From Flavobacterium rivuli WB 3.3-2 = DSM 21788 (GTDB taxonomy: Bacteria; Bacteroidota; Bacteroidia; Flavobacteriales; Flavobacteriaceae): 64,000 nucleotides of DNA. Positions 9,707 through 18,717 of this stretch are shown here, piece after piece. The DNA is taken from assembly GCF_000378485.1 (NCBI RefSeq), contig NZ_KB899973.1, forward strand, positions 124,001 to 188,000. The letters run 5' to 3'. Each line of letters starts with the position of its first letter. The first letter of the stretch is position 1. Under the pieces are notes generated by a model. It searched no databases, was not told the origin of the DNA, and saw nothing but the letters and a program-made list of their open reading frames with translations. A program made the translations under genes and the position numbers.

Positions 9707-9875
9707 AGCAGCAAGTTATTAGTCTGTATCAAAAATGAATTATATAATATGTATCTTGCTTTGCAGTATATAAAGCGAGTGCCGTCTTTCACGAAATAAT
9801 AGGTATCTGTTTTACCCCTGTGAAAAAGTATCTAAACGATACACGCTAGTTTCCAATATTTTTTATCCAGAACTC

Positions 9876-10793
9876 ATGACTACACAGGAAAAAGCTCTAA
9901 ATGAAATCATATCTTATCGAAATCGATTAGAAGAAATTAAATATGAAGATATTAAAACGCTTATTAAGGAATCCATTCGTCATATACCAATTGCGTTAGC
10001 TAAATTACATAAAGGCGCGGCTATTGACAGGGTAAGATTAAACAAGGACAAACCTTTTTTTACCTCGCAAAAAGAACTGTCATACATTACGGACGAAAAT
10101 ATAATCGCTAACCATTTAAACGAATTTGGGAGAGCGAATAAACCCCATCAACCTCTGTTTTATGGTGCTCTCACAAGTGAGAAAATCAAAGAAAACAGGA
10201 TGACTGCCTATGCAGAAACATCACTAATGTTAAGGGATAATAATGCAATCAATACCGAAGGGGAGCTATTCACATTGAGCAGATGGAGAACTAATGAAGA
10301 ATTGATAGTACCTGAGATCGTTTTTAGTGTGGAGGCAATAAAAGAAAATCCTCAAACAGCGGCCTCTTTTCATAAACATTATCAAGCCTTAATGCAAGAG
10401 CCGATGAGAGAGCTGGCATTGAGGCAGCTAGAGCTTTTCAGTGAAGAGTTTGCCCGCAAGGCCCGTTCCCATCATGATTATAAAATTGCTGTAGCCTATG
10501 CCGATTTACTAATGAGTGAGGGTAATCATCCAGGTATTTTATATCCAAGCGTACAAACCGGACATCAAGGACAAAATATAGTATTGCGGCCTGATATTGT
10601 AGATAAACAACTGACGCTGACAAATGTTTCTACTCATAGGCTGCATAAAAATAAAATGAATGCAACTATGGCAAATTACTACCACGTAAAAGCTTTTGGT
10701 GTAAATAATTCTCATTTTGAATGGGACTTAGATGAATGTGATGAGCCAGCTTTAATAAAAATGTGGTCAGAGCATGTTGCCAATAAAGTATAA
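9876..10793 (+). CDS. RES-domain protein (putative NAD+-degrading effector)
   Basis: A 305-residue protein, longer than the usual 150-200-residue RES toxins. The first 45 residues are helical. The RES features follow: Arg52/Arg54 in IDRVRL, the FGRANKPHQPLFYGAL strand, Glu114 in AYAETS, and Ser225 in ILYPSVQTGHQGQN. RES domains are named for conserved Arg, Glu and Ser and are known as NAD+ phosphorylases or glycohydrolases in Xre-RES toxin-antitoxin pairs. No DUF2384-type Xre antitoxin lies next to it; the nearest XRE gene is 1.5 kb upstream in the CBASS-like operon. It has its own 169-bp leader. It may be a stand-alone defence effector; that role is inferred from the neighbourhood. Confidence 0.75.
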   Translation: MTTQEKALNEIISYRNRLEEIKYEDIKTLIKESIRHIPIALAKLHKGAAIDRVRLNKDKPFFTSQKELSYITDENIIANHLNEFGRANKPHQPLFYGALTSEKIKENRMTAYAETSLMLRDNNAINTEGELFTLSRWRTNEELIVPEIVFSVEAIKENPQTAASFHKHYQALMQEPMRELALRQLELFSEEFARKARSHHDYKIAVAYADLLMSEGNHPGILYPSVQTGHQGQNIVLRPDIVDKQLTLTNVSTHRLHKNKMNATMANYYHVKAFGVNNSHFEWDLDECDEPALIKMWSEHVANKV

Positions 10794-10914
10794 TTTTGGA
10801 TTTAGAACATTTTATCTTGATGCCCGACCCTTTACCGATAAAAAAAATTGAATCAAACCAAGCAAATATAATAAGTCAGAAGCAATAGATACTGACCATT
10901 AATTCTCAGTTCAA

Positions 10915-11526
10915 ATGGAAAATCCTGTTCAAAATATAATTAGTGAACTAAATGCTTCACATCATCCTATTGAATTGGAAGTTAAGCCCGAACTTAATTC
11001 AAAACCTAATGATTGCCTAAATATTGTAAAAAGAAAAGTAGAAAGAGATGGTGGGAAAATGGTTCTTGGATGGCAAATTTGGAAAAATAAGTATTGGGTT
11101 GAGGCCGAATTTCATGCAGTTTGGGAAGATTTAAATTTAGAGCTACATGATATTTCACCAAAAATAATTCCGATAGATAAAATCTTATTTGTGGAAGATG
11201 AAAATCTCATATATGATGGAACTCAAAAAGAAAGTATTCGATTAAATTACTCAAACAATGAATTTGTCAATGTCTTATTTAAAATTTACGAAGCGATATT
11301 TAGATTTGATAATAAGGGTGAGCGAAAATTTTTATATGATTTAAGTCTTGTTTTAAATGATAATCAATTAGGGCATAAAATGTATCTCATAACCCTGAAA
11401 CAAATTGTCGAATATATTTTAAAGTTAAATGGAGATCGAAATTCTAACTGCCCTTGTAAATCTGGAAAAAAATTTGATAACTGCCATGGGAAAGATTTAG
11501 ATAGTAAAGTTTCTCAAGATATTTAA
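10915..11526 (+). CDS. SEC-C motif protein of unknown function
   Basis: A 203-residue acidic protein. The only recognisable element is a C-terminal SEC-C zinc-binding motif, CPCKSGKKFDNCHG (C179, C181, C190, H191). In SecA and many small proteins this motif binds zinc or partner proteins. The first 165 residues show mixed beta and helical character with several Trp (LGWQIWKNKYWVEAEFHAVWED) and no family that I recognise. It sits 121 bp after the RES gene on the same strand in equally AT-rich DNA, and may be a partner of it, though spacing does not prove an operon. It is followed by a decayed HerA remnant. Confidence 0.65.
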   Translation: MENPVQNIISELNASHHPIELEVKPELNSKPNDCLNIVKRKVERDGGKMVLGWQIWKNKYWVEAEFHAVWEDLNLELHDISPKIIPIDKILFVEDENLIYDGTQKESIRLNYSNNEFVNVLFKIYEAIFRFDNKGERKFLYDLSLVLNDNQLGHKMYLITLKQIVEYILKLNGDRNSNCPCKSGKKFDNCHGKDLDSKVSQDI

Positions 11527-11645
11527 CTACGGGTAACCGCTGCTAAAAAGATGCTCTCCATTAAAGTTACTTAAACTTTAGTTTCAGATACAGTTATTGC
11601 CATCCCATAAACTTTTTCCGAACATGCATTCTTTAACTCGTCTGA

Positions 11646-11971
11646 AGACCAAGCTAGCTTTCTGAAACTGTTTTAAGCCAATGCAATGCAGAAACTTTAT
11701 TGTGCACCGCATTCAAAACCCGGAAGATCTTTCCCATACTAGACAAATAACTCCACATGTTTCAGAGACGATATTGAGAAGGATGCCTTCTATACCAATT
11801 CAGCAATCTCTAATTTTTGGACATTCTGTAAACCTCCCAGCAACATTTAAGGCTAATGCAGCAATTCCATTACCTAGTAGTGATAACAAAAAAGTAAGCG
11901 ATAACTGGTTTAGAGCTGCTGGGCATGAAGATAAAAAGGCCATCAACTTAACTAGCATAAGTCTTTTTTAG
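11646..11971 (+). pseudogene. Decayed C-terminus of a HerA-like (DUF87) ATPase
   Basis: Translating across frames gives RPS-stop-LSETVLSQC, then RNFIVHRIQNPEDL, then RMPSIPIQQSLIFGHSVNLP and ending SDNWFRAAG. This is the typical C-terminal region of HerA/DUF87 hexameric ATPases: the xQRPSELSxTVLSQCNNFIVHR motif, then the S(L/I)P..EALIFG strand. A TAG stands where a Glu codon is expected (11655-11657). A tandem duplication of five bases (AATGC) at about 11680-11689 shifts the frame. The ATPase core with its Walker motifs is gone. HerA proteins pair with nucleases or SIR2 effectors in phage defence, so this is probably the grave of another system. Confidence 0.72.
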
Positions 11972-12083
11972 ATAAAGTAAGATTAAAATAATTAATAAAA
12001 TTTCGTCAGATTCCACTACGAATTGTTACATGATTAGTTAATATTCGATTAAATTATTTTAGATTGCACCATTATTAAATCTC

Positions 12084-15000
12084 ATGAAAAATAAGCTCAG
12101 CAATCTATATCATAGTGAAGTAGGCAGAATTCTGTCCTCAAAAAAAAGACAAAACGCATTAAATAATGTCAAAAATCTTCTTGAATTTGATGACTTGTGC
12201 GAAGTAACTGAGACCGTTTCGAAAGCTGTACTGCCTTTGAAATTCAGTGTCTATGGTAATTCTTTCCCTCAACTATTAGAAGATTTAGGGAAAGGTGAAA
12301 TGCTTTTTAAGCCATTATCTTTAGAAAATGAATTTAAGTGGACATTCATTTCTATCCGAAAATTCTCAAAAAAAATATCACTGTTTTTGGTTTTAAAAAA
12401 TAATTTTGAAAATTACTTTTTACTAGGAGATTATATGAGTGCAGAAAAAACACTCGAGACAATTTTAGTAGAGACGGGATATTCTATATGGTACATTGAG
12501 GCAAAATTTTTATTGTTAGAGTATCAGAATAAATCTGAAGAACAAAAACAATTTCTATCAAAAATTAATGAAACCAATAAGAATCTATTTGTTGGAACTC
12601 TGGCTCACTTTCTTTCTTTTCGTACTGAGCGGAATTTATCTGCTTATAAATATGATTATGATATAAAAAGCCTTTTCAATTTAAAAAGGAATGATGAAGA
12701 ATATGATGTGAGGAACTATTATTCATTCAGATTAAATTATTTTGAAAACTTTAATATTGATAATTTTTCTACAATTGTCGTTTTTGAAAACTGCAATTCA
12801 CTAATAGATAGGTATTTAACCACGAGAGATATTATTAAGGTACTATTTTTAAAAAAAGAATGGAACCAGTTTGCTTCAGCGAAAGCACTTTATTTATATA
12901 GAAAGGTAAACGACACAAACTTACTATCAATTATTAATGCCAGTAGTAAAAATATTATTACACCCAATTATTACAATAATGATTATCTAAGGATATTAGA
13001 TTTATACTACTCGGGTTTCTATGAGGATGCTATTACTGAAATAATGTCTTTTATTCACCAGCAGCCTTCAAATTTCGACCTATTAATCATCTATATTAGA
13101 TGTCACGTAAATTTAAAAAAACCAGTTTCAGAAATAGTTCCCAATAAAGATGCGTTAATAAATCAGATTACTTTGAAGATTTATGAGCTAATGAATAATG
13201 CTCAAAACAGAAGCGAGATTTTATATAATTTATACCAAATCAATAAAAACACCTTAAGCTTTGAAATATCTGCGGGTATAAATTCATTTCTCAAAAAGGA
13301 GCAGAATATCGGATCAAAGGACACATTTCGTCTTCTATCTCTAAACATGTTTGACCCATATTTTGCTAAATTCTTTACAAGCCCAGATGAGGGCATTACC
13401 TATTTAGTGAATGGTATGAAATACTTTCAAAGTTCAACTGCGATCAAAACATGGTTAGAGTATCTTAAAAATGAAAATCCAGATGAATCGACGGTAAGTA
13501 AGGAGATTTATGCTTTAAATAAAGCTAAGATATCTTTTATTAGCGAAAATTATCATGAATCAATAGATCAGTGGTATAATATTCTAGAGCAATTCAATGA
13601 TAATATTCCTATTTTACAAACAGCGTTAAAATATCTGTTTAGTTGCTTATTGAAAGTAGATGATATTAATGAAGCTATTAAACTATATGTTAATCACTAT
13701 ATCGCAAATAACAATTCAATAATTAAAATTGATTCCAACAGTTTATTGTCGCTATTACGTTCGAGAAGATACACTAATGTTAGGAGATCTATTGACCTTC
13801 CGATTTTTGTCACGCTATGTTCAGAAGACGATTTGGAAAAAAGCTTTATTTTAGAGCAGTACTGTAAAATATATGGCAAAACTTTGCCCTCTGAATTATT
13901 CCAGGAAGATCTCGATGTCAATGCATTAAAAGTTGAGTTATTTCTTTTTAAAGTTTGCAGTTCTGAAGTTCTCAAGCATTCAATATATCTCAATAATACT
14001 GTTGATCGATTAAATGAAAGATTAATTTTAATTAATCATTTAAAAGAAATTTTCGAAGCAAACGAGAAGAAATATGTGGAAGAATTAAATTTAATAACAA
14101 ATGAACTTATAATATATGAAGGAACATTAAAATTAGAAGAAAGTAAAATATATGCTAATGACCAAGCTATAATAACTTACGAACTAAAGGATATAGATGG
14201 ATTATTTAATCGATTCAAGACGATTTACAACTTATCCTTACAAGACAAGAAAATTTTAATTATATCAGAGAAGTCGTTTGCAATCGTAAAGTTTGATGGC
14301 TCAGATAATTACAACAAGTCGGAAGTTAAGTATACGGAAAGTGCATTATTAGAAGTTTTCAGCGAATTATTTGATTCTATTTTAGATAAGTATTTATTTA
14401 GCAATTTTGGAATTGTGGCGTATTTAAGTACGCGCATCCGACATGGGGTATTACTAGGGGAATTAAGACCGGAACTGGAAAAGCAAAATCTAATTTTAAA
14501 CAGGATCGGTGAAACGGATAAATATGAAGAAAACCGGTATTGGAATTACAGCTTACCGGAAAAAAAAAGATTAGAACTTCATCAGGTATTGTCAACATTT
14601 TCTTTTAAAATAGATTCTTTGATAGATGACATTATAAAAACCAAAATACAGATTAAAAAGGATGGCAAAAACGAGCTTGGTCTTTTCAATTACGAATTTG
14701 ATAAATTGGAATTATCAGCATATATAACTCAAGTTAGTATCGATGTGGACACCAAAACATTTTGTCAAAGCTTAATTGACTTAATTTGGCAAAGAACAGA
14801 TGCTAACCTTGAAGTTATTAGAGACTATATTGACACAACCATTAAAAATAAATTTTCTGAAGAATTAAATATCTTAGATACTAAATTAAGAGAAATATTA
14901 AATGTTGAAGAACTTCCTACAATCTATACCAATGTTGTCGAAAGTTCAACTGTAATTGAGAACAAGCTTAAGAAAATAAGTTCTTGGTTTAGAAGGTCTG

Positions 15001-15500
15001 GGTCGACTATAAATGATTTTGATGTCAACAAAATATTTGAAGTTGTATGGAATAATACCATGAAATGTTATCCGAAAGTTTTAGCGAACTGCTCGGTAAG
15101 CATTAACTTTAATCCGATAATCAAATCAAGTTACTATATTCATTTTACTGACTTATTCAGGATCTTGCTTGATAATATGTTCAAATATGGAAACATCATA
15201 AAAGGAAAAAAGGAATTTGAATTCTTCGCCTATGAAGAAGATGGGTACCTTAAATTAAAATTTATAAATAGAGTTGAGTCTCTGCCAACAGATCTCCCGT
15301 TTAAATACAGAGACAATCAACTAGTACTTGATACAAATAAATTACTGTCTGAAGGAAAATCTGGGATTTCAAAAGCAATTAAAATCGCAAAATACGATTT
15401 GGATAATGAAAAAAACTACATCGTTGTTGCGTCTGATGAATCAGAAAAATTTGAGGTAGTAGTATGTCTAAAAGTCGAAAATCTTTTGAAGTATGCTTAG
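12084..15500 (+). CDS. dtcA: Detocs sensor histidine kinase DtcA (TPR plus HATPase)
   Basis: A 1138-residue soluble protein. Residues about 60-620 are an alpha-helical solenoid with TPR-like repeats (for example YHESIDQWYNILEQFNDNIPI and INEAIKLYVNHYI). A phosphoacceptor-like His787 lies in STRIRHGVLLGEL. A GHKL/HATPase domain closes the protein: N-box D1030-N1031 in LFRILLDNMFKYG and a glycine box GKSGISKAIKIA at 1091-1102. The gene overlaps the receiver gene by 8 bp, followed by a receiver-PNP fusion. This is the order and architecture of Detocs, the defensive two-component system described by Rousset and co-workers (2023), in which DtcA senses infection and phosphorylates DtcC. Assigned by architecture, without a search. 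Confidence 0.88.
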   Translation: MKNKLSNLYHSEVGRILSSKKRQNALNNVKNLLEFDDLCEVTETVSKAVLPLKFSVYGNSFPQLLEDLGKGEMLFKPLSLENEFKWTFISIRKFSKKISLFLVLKNNFENYFLLGDYMSAEKTLETILVETGYSIWYIEAKFLLLEYQNKSEEQKQFLSKINETNKNLFVGTLAHFLSFRTERNLSAYKYDYDIKSLFNLKRNDEEYDVRNYYSFRLNYFENFNIDNFSTIVVFENCNSLIDRYLTTRDIIKVLFLKKEWNQFASAKALYLYRKVNDTNLLSIINASSKNIITPNYYNNDYLRILDLYYSGFYEDAITEIMSFIHQQPSNFDLLIIYIRCHVNLKKPVSEIVPNKDALINQITLKIYELMNNAQNRSEILYNLYQINKNTLSFEISAGINSFLKKEQNIGSKDTFRLLSLNMFDPYFAKFFTSPDEGITYLVNGMKYFQSSTAIKTWLEYLKNENPDESTVSKEIYALNKAKISFISENYHESIDQWYNILEQFNDNIPILQTALKYLFSCLLKVDDINEAIKLYVNHYIANNNSIIKIDSNSLLSLLRSRRYTNVRRSIDLPIFVTLCSEDDLEKSFILEQYCKIYGKTLPSELFQEDLDVNALKVELFLFKVCSSEVLKHSIYLNNTVDRLNERLILINHLKEIFEANEKKYVEELNLITNELIIYEGTLKLEESKIYANDQAIITYELKDIDGLFNRFKTIYNLSLQDKKILIISEKSFAIVKFDGSDNYNKSEVKYTESALLEVFSELFDSILDKYLFSNFGIVAYLSTRIRHGVLLGELRPELEKQNLILNRIGETDKYEENRYWNYSLPEKKRLELHQVLSTFSFKIDSLIDDIIKTKIQIKKDGKNELGLFNYEFDKLELSAYITQVSIDVDTKTFCQSLIDLIWQRTDANLEVIRDYIDTTIKNKFSEELNILDTKLREILNVEELPTIYTNVVESSTVIENKLKKISSWFRRSGSTINDFDVNKIFEVVWNNTMKCYPKVLANCSVSINFNPIIKSSYYIHFTDLFRILLDNMFKYGNIIKGKKEFEFFAYEEDGYLKLKFINRVESLPTDLPFKYRDNQLVLDTNKLLSEGKSGISKAIKIAKYDLDNEKNYIVVASDESEKFEVVVCLKVENLLKYA

Positions 15501-15939
15501 AATTTTAATAGTAGAAGATAACCAAAAAAAGCTGGAGAAAATAAGAAAGTTTCTAGCTGATGAATTTTCAAACATTTTGATAAATGAAAAAATGTCATAC
15601 AATTCAGCATCTAGAGAAATAGTTCTAAATTATAACAATTACGATTTAATATTGTTAGATATGAGTATGCAAACATATGATATATCTGATGATGAATCTG
15701 GTGGAGAGCCTGAGCCGCTTGCAGGAAAAAATATACTAAAGCAAATTTATTTGAGAAATATTCCTACAAAAGTAATTGTTGTCACAATGTACGAAAATTT
15801 TGTAGATGGCACGAGAATCAAACAGTTAGATGAGGAGTTAGCTCACGATTTTGCTGACAATTACTGCGGGTATATATTTTTTTCGCATATTAATACTGAG
15901 TGGGCAATAAAGTTAAAAGAATTAATTATTAAAATATGA
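15493..15939 (+). CDS. dtcB: Detocs stand-alone receiver DtcB
   Basis: A 148-residue single receiver domain with no output domain. The acidic pair E8-D9 (LIVEDN), the phosphoacceptor D56 (DLILLDMSM) and a late beta-strand region (TKVIVVTMYEN) are present. In the known Detocs systems DtcB acts as a phosphate sink that prevents accidental activation of the effector. It overlaps dtcA by 8 bp and dtcC by 4 bp (ATGA), which points to coupled translation and fixed stoichiometry. Confidence 0.86.
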   Translation: MLRILIVEDNQKKLEKIRKFLADEFSNILINEKMSYNSASREIVLNYNNYDLILLDMSMQTYDISDDESGGEPEPLAGKNILKQIYLRNIPTKVIVVTMYENFVDGTRIKQLDEELAHDFADNYCGYIFFSHINTEWAIKLKELIIKI

Positions 15940-17162
15940 TAAATATACTTATTCTAGACGATTCGTCCGAAAAGTCAAATTCTATAAAAAGATTTTTAAT
16001 TGAAGATTGTCATATATCTTCTGATAACATTAACGAGGGGAGATGTATCAAAGAAGGTCGGAAATTGTTATATGAAAATGACTATGACTTATTATTATTA
16101 GATCTAGTTATGCCTCGTGACATGGACTCCGAACCCAATGCTGATGAGAGCTTAAAATTTTTAGATGAGATTTATTACAATAGTAGTATACATATTCCAA
16201 TACATATCATTGGCTTTTCTCAATTTGATGAACTTATAAATATACATCAAGACCGATTTGATGATAAATTGTGGCATTTGATTAATTTTAGTTATTCTAG
16301 TAATGCTTGGAAGGATAAGCTAAATTCAAAGGTTTGCTATATAACATCTCTAAAACAAAGATTCAAAGATTCAATTGAGTCTAAAAACAATTTCGACATT
16401 GCAATAATTTGTGCGTTAGAGATTCCTGAATTTAGGGAAATATTAGATTTAAATTGCTCATGGAAAAGATTTCATTTAGAAGATGATCCTTTGATATATC
16501 ATGAAGGCGTAATAAATACTGTAAATGGCAATACATTAAAAGTCATAGCATGTTCAATCAATAAAATGGGAATGCAGGCTTCTTCAGCAGTAGCTACAAA
16601 GTTGGCGGTTAAGTTTAATATTAAATATTTATTCATGACAGGAATATGTGCTGGCGTTAGGAATAAGGATCTAGATTATGGAGACATCGTTATATGTGAA
16701 AATATAACAGATTACGGTTCGGGGAAAATGGTTGAGAATGAAGTAGGAGAATTAGTTTTAAGGCCTGAGCCTCATCAAATTCCAACTGACCCGAACTTAT
16801 TAGCAAAGCTGAATAGCTTTCTACGAGAGGAAGACAAAATTTTGAGGATACAAACACAATATAGGGGAAAAAAACCTACAACATTATTGAAAGCTAAAAT
16901 AGGGCCTACAACATCTGGATCGTATGTTGTGTCAAGTGAAAGTGTAGTTAATAATATTACTAGTTCAAATAGAAAATTACTTGGAATTGATATGGAGGGG
17001 TATGGCATGTATTTAGCATCACAATATTTTTCAAATACAAAAACATTAATGATAAAATCAATATGTGACTTTGGTGACAAACATAAAGCAGATGATTATC
17101 AACATTACGCCTCATTTACGAGTGCTAATTTTCTTTATTCTTTCATATTTAATATGCTGTAG
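15936..17162 (+). CDS. dtcC: Detocs effector DtcC: receiver fused to PNP-type ATP nucleosidase
   Basis: A 408-residue fusion. Residues 1-125 are a receiver domain with D8-D9 and phosphoacceptor D56 (DLLLLDLVMP). From about residue 153 a nucleoside-phosphorylase-superfamily domain follows: IAIICALEIPEF, the MTGICAG glycine-rich turn (234-240), the ribose-binding GIDMEGYG (350-357, with M353 and E354) and a base-binding Asp in KSICDFGD (374-381). In characterised Detocs systems this domain splits the N-glycosidic bond of ATP, giving adenine and ribose-5'-triphosphate, and depletes ATP to abort infection. The ATGA overlap with dtcB places it in the same transcript. It ends 17 bp from the convergent HNH gene. 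Confidence 0.9.
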   Translation: MINILILDDSSEKSNSIKRFLIEDCHISSDNINEGRCIKEGRKLLYENDYDLLLLDLVMPRDMDSEPNADESLKFLDEIYYNSSIHIPIHIIGFSQFDELINIHQDRFDDKLWHLINFSYSSNAWKDKLNSKVCYITSLKQRFKDSIESKNNFDIAIICALEIPEFREILDLNCSWKRFHLEDDPLIYHEGVINTVNGNTLKVIACSINKMGMQASSAVATKLAVKFNIKYLFMTGICAGVRNKDLDYGDIVICENITDYGSGKMVENEVGELVLRPEPHQIPTDPNLLAKLNSFLREEDKILRIQTQYRGKKPTTLLKAKIGPTTSGSYVVSSESVVNNITSSNRKLLGIDMEGYGMYLASQYFSNTKTLMIKSICDFGDKHKADDYQHYASFTSANFLYSFIFNML

Positions 17163-17179
17163 TCTGTCCATTAAAAGTT

Positions 17180-18238
17180 CTATAAATATAAAAACCCATT
17201 ATTCTGCGCAATGCTTATTAATGGCTGGATGTTCTCTTTATAGCGCTGGTATTCAAAACCAGACTTTGCCGATAAGGCCGGGAAAATCGTAAGGTATTCT
17301 TCGAGCAACTTATTTTTTGGATAGTAGCTGCTTATGATATCAAAAGCCTCCTTCTGTAATTTATAAAATTTGTCAAAATGTTGCTCGATACTGGGAAGTT
17401 TATCGCTTTTAAATGCGTTAAAACTTTTGTCGATAGGGATAAGATTCCAGATCAGGTCATGGGAGACAAAAGCATGGGGCACGAAATGATCCAGCGCATA
17501 TTTATCGACCTGCAGTTTTGTATTGGTAAAGATACAATCCAATGTCCCTAATTCCTTAAAAACAATATCCCAGTAATTTTTCCTTTGATTAGCGAGCGTA
17601 CCCCGAAAGGGCGGCTTGAATAATTTCCCGGGAATATCGGGAACATTGGGATTTCGGGATTGCAGGAATAAGGCGAGGTTCCAAAAACAAAAGTCTTTAA
17701 TTAGTTTGGCGTTGGCTTGCAAATAAGTTATCCATTCCGGGTTAATTTCAATATGGTTGTCATGTAAAGCATATAATGACTGATTCTCAAAATATTGCGA
17801 CTCCGTATAAATCCTTCTTTTGTAGTCGCCATCACTTTCGCCTGTAAATCTTGGAAACCATGGGGTTAAAAACCAATGGGGTACATTTTTATTGAAATGG
17901 TTAAGATGCCTGTGCGTTACAGGATTTGAGGAAGTTAAAAGCTTGTGTAATAAATCGCTTTTACCCATATCAATGGACATGTTTTCTTCTCTTGCGATAA
18001 CTTCGATGGCGTCCTGTATCTGGTCCTGTTTACCAAAAGAAATATGAAAGTAGTTCACGGTGTACCATGCACCCGCTATCATCCTGGAAAACAATTCTTT
18101 TTTTTGAATGTTTGTACTCCCCTCTTCGAGTGCCTCCGTAAGGGCAAGCAACCAATAGAATTTATAGGTGGCCGAGGTATTTCCGAAAGTTGCAGCCAGT
18201 TTATTGACCGGAAGATTAAATAATGGAGGAAGATACAT
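17180..18238 (-). CDS. HNH nuclease-domain protein
   Basis: A 352-residue protein. The N-terminal 200 residues are helical with many aromatic residues and have no family that I recognise. An HNH-like beta-beta-alpha core occupies about 233-282: C235 in LDCIFTNTKL, D250-H251 in LDHFVPHAFV, then N265 in WNLIPID and N274/K277 in NAFKSDKLP. Only one Cys is present, so a full CxxC zinc finger is lacking. The gene converges on dtcC with a 17-bp gap and could be either a separate defence nuclease or a genomic neighbour. A decayed small gene lies upstream on the same strand. Confidence 0.72.
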   Translation of the reverse strand: MYLPPLFNLPVNKLAATFGNTSATYKFYWLLALTEALEEGSTNIQKKELFSRMIAGAWYTVNYFHISFGKQDQIQDAIEVIAREENMSIDMGKSDLLHKLLTSSNPVTHRHLNHFNKNVPHWFLTPWFPRFTGESDGDYKRRIYTESQYFENQSLYALHDNHIEINPEWITYLQANAKLIKDFCFWNLALFLQSRNPNVPDIPGKLFKPPFRGTLANQRKNYWDIVFKELGTLDCIFTNTKLQVDKYALDHFVPHAFVSHDLIWNLIPIDKSFNAFKSDKLPSIEQHFDKFYKLQKEAFDIISSYYPKNKLLEEYLTIFPALSAKSGFEYQRYKENIQPLISIAQNNGFLYL

Positions 18239-18300
18239 TTGTAAATAGAGTATTTATGCTAAAATAATTAAAAGATCAGCGTGGTTAAGCGTTTGAAAAA

Positions 18301-18537
18301 TTATATTTCTGGAAGATCACCCAAATACTTATCAAGGTGCTCCCCTTGCTTAAAAGCCAGCTTACCAATGATCTTATTACTGATCGCATCATAATGAACC
18401 TCCACATAAAAGTCGTTGATACTGTACAACTGGTAATGTATTTTTTCAAAAAGTATATTATCGATATGCACGCCCTGCTCCCACACCGCCTGGTACTGGA
18501 GCACCTAGGAAAGCATTAAAAATTCAGTAAACTTCAT
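18301..18537 (-). pseudogene. Small hypothetical protein interrupted by TAG
   Basis: Reading minus from ATG 18537 gives MKFTEFLMLS, a TAG at 18507-18505, then an in-frame continuation VLQYQAVWEQGVHIDNI that ends KYLGDLPEI. The whole is a 78-codon gene of a recognisable pattern (LS-x-x-x-QY-x-x-(V/L)WE-x-G...FYVEVHYD), seen to my recollection in many Bacteroidota as an unnamed small protein. A GTG at 18504 might restart translation. One base change explains the stop, so the decay looks recent. Confidence 0.6.
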
Positions 18538-18667
18538 AGTATAAAATAAATTATCCCGGACACAGTCCGCGACCGGGACCGCAGCGGCATCCTTTTCAAG
18601 GAAAAGATACAGCGGAGTGCCCGAACAGACGCCCCCGGAATAAAACGTATAAAAAGAAACGCGTAAA

Positions 18668-18702
18668 ATAACAAAGCCCTTTAAAATGATCAAAGGGCTT
18701 AT
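18668..18702 (-). terminator. Terminator of the histone H1-like gene
   Basis: AAGCCCTTT (18674-18682) pairs with AAAGGGCTT (18692-18700). On the minus strand the stem is followed by a T-rich stretch (TGTTATTTT), 16 bases past the stop of the gene ending at 18718. Confidence 0.7.
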
Positions 18703-18717
18703 AAATAAATAGAAAGA

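Noticed and set aside
11681-11971. 96-codon open frame as a real gene
   Set aside because: Its sequence is the tail of a HerA ATPase with no start region; frameshift and stop codons upstream show it is a remnant.
18505-18693. 62-codon minus-strand frame
   Set aside because: Only its last ten codons belong to the broken small gene; the rest is composition noise.
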